Program-made: the position numbers and the translations under genes
Assembly (NCBI GenBank): GCA_934663775.1
Contig: CAKUKU010000001.1
Coordinates: forward strand, 124,001-188,000
Direction of reading: 5' to 3'
Length of the DNA stretch: 64,000 nucleotides
From: an uncultured Ellagibacter sp.
GTDB taxonomy: Bacteria; Actinomycetota; Coriobacteriia; Coriobacteriales; Eggerthellaceae
The notes under the pieces: model-generated
What the model saw: only the letters and a program-made list of their open reading frames with translations
The model's database searches: none
What the model was told of the DNA's origin: nothing
Shown: one piece after another, positions 26,044-34,766 of the stretch
How the letters are laid out: every line of letters begins with the position of its first letter
Position numbering within the stretch: the first letter of the stretch is position 1

Positions 26044-26797
26044 ATCGCCCTCCTATGAAAAGCCAGCCTTGTCATATTGGAGCGCAAACAAGCTCAATGA
26101 AATCGAAGCAAAGATGTCGGGCGGGGGCGGAGGTTGGGTTTCGTCTCCAAAAAAGGGTCGCGATACCGCCACATCGACTATTACCTATCAAGGAAAGTCG
26201 GACTACAGATTTCAGAATATTAAGCAAACTGCAAGCTTGGGATATTCATTTTCTACTGCAGGACCAGATTCCTCTGCGAATGTGACGTATTTTACCATTG
26301 ATATTGTGGGCGCTTGCAAGGCTTGTAAAATAATTGATGGAGGTTATTCTGATATTAACATCCTGCGAGAAGCAAAAATAAGTGTTGCAATATCGGGAAA
26401 CGATGAGTCAAAACTCTATTATTCTAGCCAGTCTGAGGTATTCTCAAATCCTTCAGCACGTGGGTATGGGTCTCTAGCCTCCGAGGAAATGGGTGATATG
26501 CTTTCGTTGCTGGGCCTTTGTGCTGGCGTGGTCAGCAATGGTTTGGGCACGGCAATGTCAATAGCCTCTTTCGTTGCAAGCAAATTATTTAAGAATAATA
26601 CCGATAAATCATGCAGTGAACTATATGGGTATGGTTCGTATCGCTACAACGAATTTGCTCAAGGCATGAGGCTTTTGCTGAAAGTCCCTCCCACGCAAAA
26701 AGGAACCAAAGTTACTATTACCTATTATGCAAATGGCGAGTCATCCGAAACTGACTCTATCCGTTTTAGTACAAGCTTTATGGTGTACGGTCGGTAG
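26027..26797 (+). CDS. Unknown protein with YxxPxL leader-like N-terminus and pentaglycine
   Basis: 256 residues, unrecognised. Residues 10-15 read YEKPAL, matching the YxxPxL motif that B1/PqqD-like proteins bind in lasso-peptide leaders. A helical stretch (NKLNEIEAKM) and GGGGGW (32-37) follow. The body is beta-rich and Ser/Tyr-rich, with CKAC at 97-100 and a hydrophobic Gly-rich segment at about 158-188. No signal peptide is visible. The start has AAGGAGG and overlaps the previous gene by 17 nt, so it is coupled to the solute-binding fusion. Base composition is visibly AT-richer than the flanks. It may be a large precursor or a cell-surface protein exported by another route. Confidence 0.65.
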   Translation: MKAASKSPSYEKPALSYWSANKLNEIEAKMSGGGGGWVSSPKKGRDTATSTITYQGKSDYRFQNIKQTASLGYSFSTAGPDSSANVTYFTIDIVGACKACKIIDGGYSDINILREAKISVAISGNDESKLYYSSQSEVFSNPSARGYGSLASEEMGDMLSLLGLCAGVVSNGLGTAMSIASFVASKLFKNNTDKSCSELYGYGSYRYNEFAQGMRLLLKVPPTQKGTKVTITYYANGESSETDSIRFSTSFMVYGR

Positions 26798-26805
26798 GAT
26801 AACGC

Positions 26806-27513
26806 ATGAATAGAGCCGTTCCACTTATTATGAATACGATTCTAGCATTGGCTATGCTGTCGGGGTGTAGCAGCGAATCCAATCCCAAGGATAATAAAAT
26901 GAATGATAATGATTATATTCAAGATGGAATATCTCAACCACTCGATGCTCAACCTTTTAAGGGCGAGCTGAACGTACGGATGGTCGGGCAGGATAGTAGG
27001 AAGATGGTTGCGCCGCTTTTGGTCGATCTGGATTGCGTCGACACCGACCCAGCCAAGGAGGCGGTCGCATTGCCCGAAGACGGCTCAGCGCAATCGTTCG
27101 GGAAAACCGAAGGCAATTGGCTCGAAGTCGTGATCAGACAGCTGCCGGTATACGACGACATGAGCACGTACGATTACCGTGAGATACACCAAACGTACTG
27201 GGTCGACGACAATGATCTGAGCGCAAATTCCGCCGTGGTAAACATCGATCTGTCGGTTTACGACAAGGTCTCATTGACGAAAACCTACCTCGAGGATGTC
27301 ATCGATGAGCGAATCGGTTATTACAAGACCCCGATCGAGATAGCGCAAATAAGGGGCCTGCGAGATGACGAGGTCGACGTCTTCAACCGATATCAAAAAA
27401 GAATTGACTCTCTGACCGAGCTGAAAGAGAAAGTCGAGCTTGTCTCGGATGTCGATAACGACAAGCTGCTGAGCTTGTATCAGGAAATGTGCGCTGCAGA
27501 TAAGTTGAGGTAG
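26806..27513 (+). CDS. Putative lipoprotein, last gene of the island operon
   Basis: 235 residues. The N-terminus MNRAVPLIMNTILALAMLSG ends in a lipobox with Cys21 followed by SSESNP, so it is predicted to be lipid-anchored outside the membrane. The rest is acidic (LLVDLDCVDTDPAKEA, YWVDDNDLSANSAVVNID) with a charged C-terminal helix (YQKRIDSLTELKEKVE). No domain is recognised. It lies 8 nt after the YxxPxL protein gene with a weak Shine-Dalgarno, so translation is probably coupled. Secreted partner of the same system by context only. Confidence 0.68.
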   Translation: MNRAVPLIMNTILALAMLSGCSSESNPKDNKMNDNDYIQDGISQPLDAQPFKGELNVRMVGQDSRKMVAPLLVDLDCVDTDPAKEAVALPEDGSAQSFGKTEGNWLEVVIRQLPVYDDMSTYDYREIHQTYWVDDNDLSANSAVVNIDLSVYDKVSLTKTYLEDVIDERIGYYKTPIEIAQIRGLRDDEVDVFNRYQKRIDSLTELKEKVELVSDVDNDKLLSLYQEMCAADKLR

Positions 27514-27522
27514 GCAGGTGCA

Positions 27523-27566
27523 ATATACGGCGCTTGATTCGTTTGCAGTAGCCAAGCGCCGTATAT
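27523..27566. terminator. 14-bp perfect inverted repeat between convergent genes
   Basis: ATATACGGCGCTTG (27523-27536) and its reverse complement (27553-27566) enclose a 16-nt loop. It lies between the stop codons of the island lipoprotein and folC. There is no T-run on either side. It may be a bidirectional terminator, or a site at the island edge. Confidence 0.5.
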
Positions 27567-27587
27567 GCGAAATGTTGCCGGGAAACG

Positions 27588-29186
27588 CTACGACTGCGGG
27601 GAGTCGCCGCCTGCTGCGCGAAGAAACGCTGCCTTGACATCGGCAATCGAGTAGAGGCTACCGAACGCGCAGATAAGGCCTTCGGGGCCAGCGAGTTTGC
27701 GCGTACAAGAGACAGCGCCGTCGAAATCGCCCGCAATCTCAACCGTTGCGCGAACGCCGAGTTCATCGCATGTCTCGCGAATCGTCTCAGCGAGATCGGC
27801 CGCATCAAGGGCGCGCGGATTGGGCGGCGTCACGCACACGAAGGCGCTCGCCAGCGGCGCGACAGCCCGAAGCATCGAGCGATAGTCTTTATCGGCAAGG
27901 ATACCAACAAGGAATACTGGCCTTTTATCGGGGAAAACGTCGCGCAGCGAATCGGCGAGCACGCCCGCGCCCTGCGGGTTGTGGCCGCCATCGATCACCA
28001 CAGTCGGCATACCCGCTGGTTGATCAAGCACTTCAAAGCGCGCAGGCCACCGCGTCTCGGCAATTCCGCGCGCGATAGCCTCATCAGGAATCTCCCAGCC
28101 GCGCTCGCGCAGCGCACCAGCGATCTCGATAGCCATCGCCGCGTTCGAGGGTTGATACGACCCCAAAAGCCGCGTCGCATACTCCCGCCCACGATAGGAG
28201 AACTGACGCATGGGAACAGCACTCTCAACCTGCGGCATGGGGGTTCGGTGGGCATATGCCATGCTCAAACAGTCCTGAGCTCGCAAGCGAGGACTGTCTG
28301 AGCACGGAGTATGCTGTCCCCGCCCAGAAGCGGTCTCGCAGGCCGAGCCTCCCTCGGCCCCCACCTGGAGCTCTTGAGCATGAGGGGCGTGCTCCGCGCG
28401 CAGTTCCGCAGCGAAGCGAGGACTGTCTGAGCACGGAGTATGCCCCTCATGCTCAAGAGCGGTACCGCGAGCCAGCAGCGCAGCGCCCCTCGTCACCTTC
28501 CCCACCGAAAGCATCGAGAAATCAGGCACAATGAGCGTATCGCCCGCGCGCCGCGCCGCACCTTCCACCACCTCCATGGCGGAAGGCTCCTGCGGCCACG
28601 ACACCACGGTTGAACCCTCCTTCACGATGCCCGCCTTCTCATGAGCAATCTCGGCAAGCGTGTTGCCCAGCAGGTTCGTGTGGTCGAGCGCAATCGACAC
28701 GATGGCCGCAACCTCGGGCGCAGCGATGACGTTGGTAGAATCGAGCCGGCCGCCAAGCCCCACCTCAAGGACCACGATGTCGCAGCCGACGTGCGCGAAA
28801 TGCACGAGCGCCACGGCAGTCATCAGCTCGAACTCGGTGGGGTGCTCCCCACCTTCCGCTTCCATTGCCTCAGCGCATTCCCGTACGCGAAGCGTTGCAG
28901 CCGTGAGGTCCTCATCCGAGATGTTGCACCCGCTCACACGGATGCGCTCGTGGAAGGTCTCCACGTAGGGGCTCGTGAAAAGCCCCGTTTTGAAACCCGC
29001 CTCCGCAAGAATCGACGCCGTGAAGGCGCAGGTCGACCCCTTGCCGTTCGTGCCGGCGACATGGACGAACTTCAAGCGGTCTTGAGGGCGCCCCAGCCGA
29101 TCGAGAAGCTCGCGGATGCGCTCAAGGCCGAGTCGGGACGTCAGCCAACGAGGCGTGTTGATGTATTCGATTGCGTCGAAAGGCAT
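27588..29186 (-). CDS. folC: Folylpolyglutamate synthase / dihydrofolate synthase with in-frame insertion
   Basis: Adds glutamate to folates. 532 residues against ~430 usual. N-terminal VAGTNGKGSTCAF is the ATP-binding loop; later motifs are LEVGLGGRLDSTN, SIALDHTNLLGNTL, HEKAGIV, LGSYQPSNAAMAIE and VIDGGHNPQGA. Between VGKVTRG and the strand MRQFSYRGREYATRLLGSYQ region there are about 70 extra residues with repeated HTPCSDSPR. These come from a palindromic insertion (28240-28462) that keeps the frame. The ATG at 29186 follows AAAGGTGG. Last gene of the alr-udg-folC operon. Confidence 0.9.
   Translation of the reverse strand: MPFDAIEYINTPRWLTSRLGLERIRELLDRLGRPQDRLKFVHVAGTNGKGSTCAFTASILAEAGFKTGLFTSPYVETFHERIRVSGCNISDEDLTAATLRVRECAEAMEAEGGEHPTEFELMTAVALVHFAHVGCDIVVLEVGLGGRLDSTNVIAAPEVAAIVSIALDHTNLLGNTLAEIAHEKAGIVKEGSTVVSWPQEPSAMEVVEGAARRAGDTLIVPDFSMLSVGKVTRGAALLARGTALEHEGHTPCSDSPRFAAELRAEHAPHAQELQVGAEGGSACETASGRGQHTPCSDSPRLRAQDCLSMAYAHRTPMPQVESAVPMRQFSYRGREYATRLLGSYQPSNAAMAIEIAGALRERGWEIPDEAIARGIAETRWPARFEVLDQPAGMPTVVIDGGHNPQGAGVLADSLRDVFPDKRPVFLVGILADKDYRSMLRAVAPLASAFVCVTPPNPRALDAADLAETIRETCDELGVRATVEIAGDFDGAVSCTRKLAGPEGLICAFGSLYSIADVKAAFLRAAGGDSPQS
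28240..28462. repeat. Palindromic repeat insertion inside folC
   Basis: Contains a 30-bp direct repeat (28285-28314 identical to 28414-28443), a 19-bp perfect inverted repeat (28370-28388 with 28442-28460) and an imperfect ~25-bp inverted repeat (28252-28276 with 28290-28314). The segment corresponds to residues absent from ordinary FolC proteins, so it looks like an inserted element kept in frame. No other copy is visible in this window. Confidence 0.7.
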
Positions 29187-29198
29187 GCTTCCACCTTT

Positions 29199-29921
29199 TT
29201 AGAGAAGTTTTTGCTGCGAGAACGATTCATTCTCTTTCACTGGAGAAGGCTGTGGCGCATCCCCCGAATCATCAGGGGAAACAGCAGCGACCGAGCGCAT
29301 TTGCGGCACCCCGTCTTCCCCACCTGGCTGCGAACCATCGGGAGCAGCGGCAACGATGCCTGCCTGTCGCAAAAGCTCGCCGAGCGTCGCGAAGTCGTTT
29401 TCGAGCGCCTCGCGCTTGCTGCCGTCGTAGAGCGCGGCCGCGGGATGGTAAATCGGGAAAACGCTGAAGCGGCCCGCATGTTGCAAGGTCCCATGCAGCC
29501 GCGTGATTCCCACCTCGGTCTTCAGGATGAACTGCGTGGCGAACTTGCCGAGCGTCACGATGAAGTCGGGCATGATGGTTCGCGTCTGTTCGCGCAGGAA
29601 AGGCGCGCACAGCTCGATTTCCTCGGGCCTTGGGTCGCGGTTTCCAGGAGGGCGGCATTTCAGCACGTTCGCGATGTAGACGTCATCGCGGGAAAGCCCC
29701 GCGATCGCAAGCAGGTCGTTGAGCATGTGCCCAGCGGCGCCTACGAAAGGCTCGCCCTGCAAATCCTCATTGCGACCAGGCGCTTCCCCCACGAAAAGCA
29801 CGCGGGCGCGAGGGTTTCCCACCCCGAACACCGTTTGCGTGCGCCCCTGCGAAAGCGGACAGCGGTGACAAGCTTCCACCGCGGCGCGAATCTCGGGAAG
29901 GGGTATGTGCGGCTTGCCCAT
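29199..29921 (-). CDS. Type 4 (4Fe-4S) uracil-DNA glycosylase
   Basis: Removes uracil from DNA at the start of base-excision repair. 240 residues. Iron-sulfur ligands are in CHRCPLSQGR (Cys18, Cys21), LKCRPPGNRDP and ELCAPFLREQ. Catalytic and base-binding motifs are FVGEAPGRNEDLQGEPFVG and FPIYHPAAAL. The last ~45 residues are a low-complexity tail after the domain (QPGGEDGVPQM). It abuts the alr stop and precedes folC by 12 nt, so all three are one operon. Confidence 0.92.
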   Translation of the reverse strand: MGKPHIPLPEIRAAVEACHRCPLSQGRTQTVFGVGNPRARVLFVGEAPGRNEDLQGEPFVGAAGHMLNDLLAIAGLSRDDVYIANVLKCRPPGNRDPRPEEIELCAPFLREQTRTIMPDFIVTLGKFATQFILKTEVGITRLHGTLQHAGRFSVFPIYHPAAALYDGSKREALENDFATLGELLRQAGIVAAAPDGSQPGGEDGVPQMRSVAAVSPDDSGDAPQPSPVKENESFSQQKLL

Positions 29922-31235
29922 CTATACGTACACCTTCGGCAGACGCATTCCAAAGGCGCAGGCCAGCTCGTAGTGGATCGTGCCGAGCTTGTTCGCCATG
30001 TCGTCGAGCGTCACCACGGAATCTCCCTGGCGGCCGACGATGACCACCTCGTCGCCAATCTGCGGGTCGAGGCGGCGGCGGGTGCCGTATGTGCGCAAGT
30101 CGACCTCGAACATGCACTGGTCCATGCAGATGTTGCCCACCTGGCGCACGCGCGTGCCATCGACGATGAAGTCAGTGCGACCAGAAAGACCGCGGTTCAA
30201 GCCGTCCGCATAGCCGACAGGCACCGTGCAAATCTTCACGCTGCCGGGGCTGCGGTAATTCAACCCATAGCTCACGCCCTCGCTCATGGGAAGCGTACGC
30301 GCGTCAGTGATGCGCGCATGAACGCTCATCGCGGGCTTGAGGTTGATCATCGAACGCGTTTCCTGGCAGGTATGCAAGCCGTAGAGCGACACGCCCCAGC
30401 GCACCATGTCGAAGTGCACTTTCGGGTAGCGCACGGTCGCGGCGGAGTTCGCGCAATGCACGATGCCGGGGTCGATGCCCACCTCGCGCAGTGCGGAAAT
30501 CGCCTCCGTAAAGCGCTTCACCTGGATACTGAAGTCGAGCGTCCCCTCGCAGTCCGCCGTCGCGAAGTGCGTGAACGTGCCCACCAAATCGAGCGCGCGA
30601 TGGAAACTCACCTTCCGCATGAAATCGACCACGTTGTCATAACGTACGCCGATGCGGTTCATACCCGTGTTCACCGCCAGATGGAACGGCGCGCGAACGC
30701 CGTACTCGTCGGCCTTCTCGGCGTAGGCGATGGCGAACTCGGGCGTGTAGATGGACGGCATGATCTTGTAGGCGAGCAGCAGGGGCGCCGCCGTCGCGGG
30801 GGGCTCGGACAAAAGCAGGATAGGCGCTCCCACCATGCCCTCTCGCAGCTTGATGCCCTCATCGATCGTGGCGACGGCAAGGTAATTCGCACCTGATTGC
30901 AGCGCGGTCTTCGCAACACGCACAGCACCGTGACCATATGCGTCAGACTTCACCACAGCGAGAAGGCGCGTGTTCGGCTTGATGAGCGAGCGCGCAACGC
31001 TCACGTTGTGGCGGATGGCAGAAAGGTCGATTTCCACCCATGACCAGCGGCGATCGATCTCGGGAATCAAGCGCAAACGCTCGGGGTCGAACGTGGGCTT
31101 TTCCGCCTGCTCGCCATCGCCCTCGGCCGCTTCCGCCTTTTCGGGCGCCGCCGTGCGCGATGCCGCGGATCGTTGTTGTTGCTGCTGTTGAGCTTTGCGA
31201 GCGAACCCCGTGAAGCCGTTGATGAGCTCCTCCAC
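29922..31235 (-). CDS. alr: Alanine racemase with extended N-terminus
   Basis: PLP enzyme making D-alanine for peptidoglycan. VVKSDAYGHG carries the PLP lysine (Lys96 from the start chosen); FTHFATADCEG, NSAATVRYP, RWGVSLYGL and GNICMDQCMFEVD are further motifs, the last near the C-terminal active-site Tyr region. About 57 residues precede the usual start, with a glutamine run (QQQQQQ) and an Ala/Glu-rich linker. I choose GTG at 31235 because AGAAAGG lies nine bases upstream, and the minus-strand -10 TATACT (31274-31279) falls inside the longer ORF and would exclude its GTG at 31283. 437 residues. Confidence 0.9.
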   Translation of the reverse strand: MEELINGFTGFARKAQQQQQQRSAASRTAAPEKAEAAEGDGEQAEKPTFDPERLRLIPEIDRRWSWVEIDLSAIRHNVSVARSLIKPNTRLLAVVKSDAYGHGAVRVAKTALQSGANYLAVATIDEGIKLREGMVGAPILLLSEPPATAAPLLLAYKIMPSIYTPEFAIAYAEKADEYGVRAPFHLAVNTGMNRIGVRYDNVVDFMRKVSFHRALDLVGTFTHFATADCEGTLDFSIQVKRFTEAISALREVGIDPGIVHCANSAATVRYPKVHFDMVRWGVSLYGLHTCQETRSMINLKPAMSVHARITDARTLPMSEGVSYGLNYRSPGSVKICTVPVGYADGLNRGLSGRTDFIVDGTRVRQVGNICMDQCMFEVDLRTYGTRRRLDPQIGDEVVIVGRQGDSVVTLDDMANKLGTIHYELACAFGMRLPKVYV

Positions 31236-31273
31236 CGCTTCAAGCCTTTCTCGTAACCTGTGATCGGTTGAAA

Positions 31274-31279
31274 AGTATA
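31274..31279 (-). promoter_or_regulatory. -10 element of alr-udg-folC operon
   Basis: Minus-strand TATACT in the context TGCTATACT (extended -10). It lies just downstream of the mogA terminator and ~38 nt upstream of the alr start. Confidence 0.55.
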
Positions 31280-31288
31280 GCACTCATG

Positions 31289-31328
31289 AAAAACGCGCCC
31301 ACGCGGTCAAGCCGCCCAGGCGCGTTTT
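31289..31328 (-). terminator. Terminator of mogA
   Basis: 10-bp stem AAAACGCGCC/GGCGCGTTTT with a ~19-nt loop and a T5 run on the minus strand, 39 nt past the mogA stop codon. Confidence 0.8.
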
Positions 31329-31367
31329 GGAAACAAAACTGAAATACTGCGGGCGAGCCGCCTTCGA

Positions 31368-31850
31368 TCAGTGCCCGCCGCCGGCCATCATCTTCACGGC
31401 ATGGGGAAGCGCCGCGACGATACCATCCCAGTTCTCGCGGGCGGCCTTCTCGCTTCCGGGCAGATTGATGACGATGGAGTTGCCGCGCTGCATGCAAATC
31501 GCGCGCGAGAGCATCGCGTAAGGCGTGATCTGCAGGCTGTGATAGCGCATGGCTTCGGCGATGCCGGGGACGTCGCGCTCGCACACGTCGCGCGTGGCCT
31601 CAGGCGTATTGTCACGCGGGGACAAACCGCTCCCGCCGCAGGTCAACACGATGTCGACCTTCAAATCGTCGGTGCAACGCTTGATGGCCGCGGCGATGCC
31701 CGCACGATCGTCCTTCACGATCATGTGCGTGCGGCATGCCCAACCTTGCTCCTCGATGAGCGACTCAAGCGCGTCGCCCGCGGTGTCACACTCGGGACCG
31801 CGCGTGTCAGAGCACGTGATAATCGCGAAAACCGGTTTCTCAACACTCAT
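31368..31850 (-). CDS. mog: MogA/MoaB-type molybdopterin adenylyltransferase
   Basis: Adenylates molybdopterin before molybdate insertion. 160 residues. FAIITCSDTRG, DIVLTCGGSGLSPRDNTPEAT and SIVINLPGSEKAA are the conserved MPT-binding motifs of the MoCF_biosynth fold. The ATG at 31850 has AAAGGAAG upstream, and MSVEKPVFAI is the family start. It follows moeA after 80 nt that contain a hairpin (31895-31914). The pairing with moeA completes the last two steps of molybdenum cofactor synthesis; a MOSC protein is encoded 20 kb away. Confidence 0.9.
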   Translation of the reverse strand: MSVEKPVFAIITCSDTRGPECDTAGDALESLIEEQGWACRTHMIVKDDRAGIAAAIKRCTDDLKVDIVLTCGGSGLSPRDNTPEATRDVCERDVPGIAEAMRYHSLQITPYAMLSRAICMQRGNSIVINLPGSEKAARENWDGIVAALPHAVKMMAGGGH

Positions 31851-31894
31851 GGTTCTTCCTTTCGTTTCAAAACGGCGCCTCTCCGTCAGGACAG

Positions 31895-31914
31895 CACGGG
31901 CCCTCGGGCCCGTG
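31895..31914 (-). terminator. GC hairpin between moeA and mogA
   Basis: CACGGGCC/GGCCCGTG stem with a CTCG loop and no T-run. It may attenuate read-through or stabilise the upstream mRNA. Confidence 0.35.
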
Positions 31915-31930
31915 AGCACGCCAAATGTCC

Positions 31931-33184
31931 CTAAATCAGTACTTCCTCAGGAACGTCGAGCAGCATGCAGTCGATCAGCGAGCCAGCAGAGCGGGATTCG
32001 AGCCCTTCGGGCATGATCGCCATGCAATTGCTGCGCTGGATGGGACCGAAAAGTCCCGAGCTTTGGTTCTTTGCGGGAGTGACCACGTAGCCCGTATCGT
32101 CTTTCGTAAGCGTGGCGCGCATGAAGATGCGGCGCGGGTCCTTCTTCTTGGTGTCCTCGGCGAGGCGGGCGCGAACGATGGGTCGCTCGAAGCGGGAAAA
32201 GCCCTGCATCTTGCGAAGCGCCGGGCGGATGATCATCTCGAAGCCGCAGTACGCCGCCGCCGGGTTGCCGGGAAGGCCGAACACGGGCGTTCCCTTGACC
32301 AGGCCGAACGTCTGCGCCTTACCGGGTCGCATGTTCACGGTCGTCATGAGAAGCTCGCCCGTGCCCTCCACCACCGGCTTGATGAAGTCGAAGTCGCCGT
32401 TCGCGGCGCCGCCGCTCGTGATGACGAAGTCGTAGGCGTCCACCGCGTCGAGCACCGTCTTTTCAAGCGCCTCGTAGGTGTCCTTCACGATGGGGAGGAT
32501 GACAGGCTCGCAGCCTGCCGCTTTCGCGCACGCGGCGAGCGCGAGGCTGTTCGAGTTGCGAATCTTGCCCGCCGTGGGAACCTCGGAGGGATCGACGAGC
32601 TCCGAACCCGTAGCCGCGATGGCTACCTTCGGGCGACGATAGACGGGTACCTGCAAAACGCCGCAGCCCGCCAGAAAACCGACGCCAGCCGTGCCGATGA
32701 CCTCGCTTTTTCGCACGATGACCTCGCCTGCGTGCGCCTCCTCGCCCGCTTCGCGCACATTGCTGCGCACCTTGGTGGGAGCGCTGAACGAGACGCGGCT
32801 GCCAGGCTTGCCGTCGCCCGTGACGACGTTCACGATCTCGTACTTCACCACGGAATCGGCGGCATCGGGAAGCGGCGCGCCCGTCATGATGCGCACGCAT
32901 TCCCCAGAAGCGATCGGGCCGTCGTACACGTCGCCCGCGCCGATCTCGGCGATAACCTTGAGCTCCGCCGGCGCATCCTCGCTCGCCCCTTCAAGGTCCG
33001 CCGCATGCACCGCGAACCCATCCATCGCGGAATGGGCAAAGGGCGAGATGTCGATATCGCTCGCCAAGTCGGCCGCCGCGACGCGTCCCACCGCGTCGAG
33101 CACCTCGACCACCTCCGTCGAGAGCGGCGCCACGTTCGACAAAACGAGCGAGCGCGCCTCTTCCAGAGAAATCATCTCTGCCAT
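31931..33184 (-). CDS. moeA: Molybdopterin molybdenumtransferase
   Basis: Inserts molybdate into adenylated molybdopterin. 417 residues. Motifs are DIDISPFAHSAMDGFAVHA, RIMTGAPLPDAADSVV, VAIAATGSELV, FVITSGGAANGDFDF and GLPGNPAAAYCGFE. The usual GG(V/A)S-G-D loop reads GGAANGD. The ATG at 33184 has AAAGGGGA at good spacing and gives MAEMISLEEARSL; an upstream start would run through the terminator hairpin. A -10 (TATAAT, 33252-33257) and a strong terminator-like hairpin (33203-33232) lie in front of it. Confidence 0.93.
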   Translation of the reverse strand: MAEMISLEEARSLVLSNVAPLSTEVVEVLDAVGRVAAADLASDIDISPFAHSAMDGFAVHAADLEGASEDAPAELKVIAEIGAGDVYDGPIASGECVRIMTGAPLPDAADSVVKYEIVNVVTGDGKPGSRVSFSAPTKVRSNVREAGEEAHAGEVIVRKSEVIGTAGVGFLAGCGVLQVPVYRRPKVAIAATGSELVDPSEVPTAGKIRNSNSLALAACAKAAGCEPVILPIVKDTYEALEKTVLDAVDAYDFVITSGGAANGDFDFIKPVVEGTGELLMTTVNMRPGKAQTFGLVKGTPVFGLPGNPAAAYCGFEMIIRPALRKMQGFSRFERPIVRARLAEDTKKKDPRRIFMRATLTKDDTGYVVTPAKNQSSGLFGPIQRSNCMAIMPEGLESRSAGSLIDCMLLDVPEEVLI

Positions 33185-33202
33185 CAAATCCCCTTTCACA
33201 GA

Positions 33203-33257
33203 AAAACGCGCCGCCGCGAAAGCGACGGCGCGCACACGTTCGATGGCACCTATTATA
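33203..33257 (-). promoter_or_regulatory. moeA leader: promoter followed by terminator hairpin
   Basis: Minus-strand TATAAT (33252-33257) is followed after ~20 nt by an 11-bp hairpin (33207-33232, one mismatch, TTTC loop) and a T5 run, ending about 12 nt before the moeA Shine-Dalgarno. The hairpin may simply be the eno terminator, but the promoter lies upstream of it, so it could also attenuate moeA. Confidence 0.5.
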
Positions 33258-33293
33258 GCGTTACGGCTATACAATCAACGAGCGATTTCACCT

Positions 33294-34664
<1,371 letters not shown>

Positions 34665-34766
34665 CTATACCACTTCGCCAGCTTGAGCCCGCCCGCCCGA
34701 AGCGCGAAGACGGCGCCGAAATGCGCCTGCGGGGCGAAAAAAAACAGCGCGCTTCGCGAAAGCACG

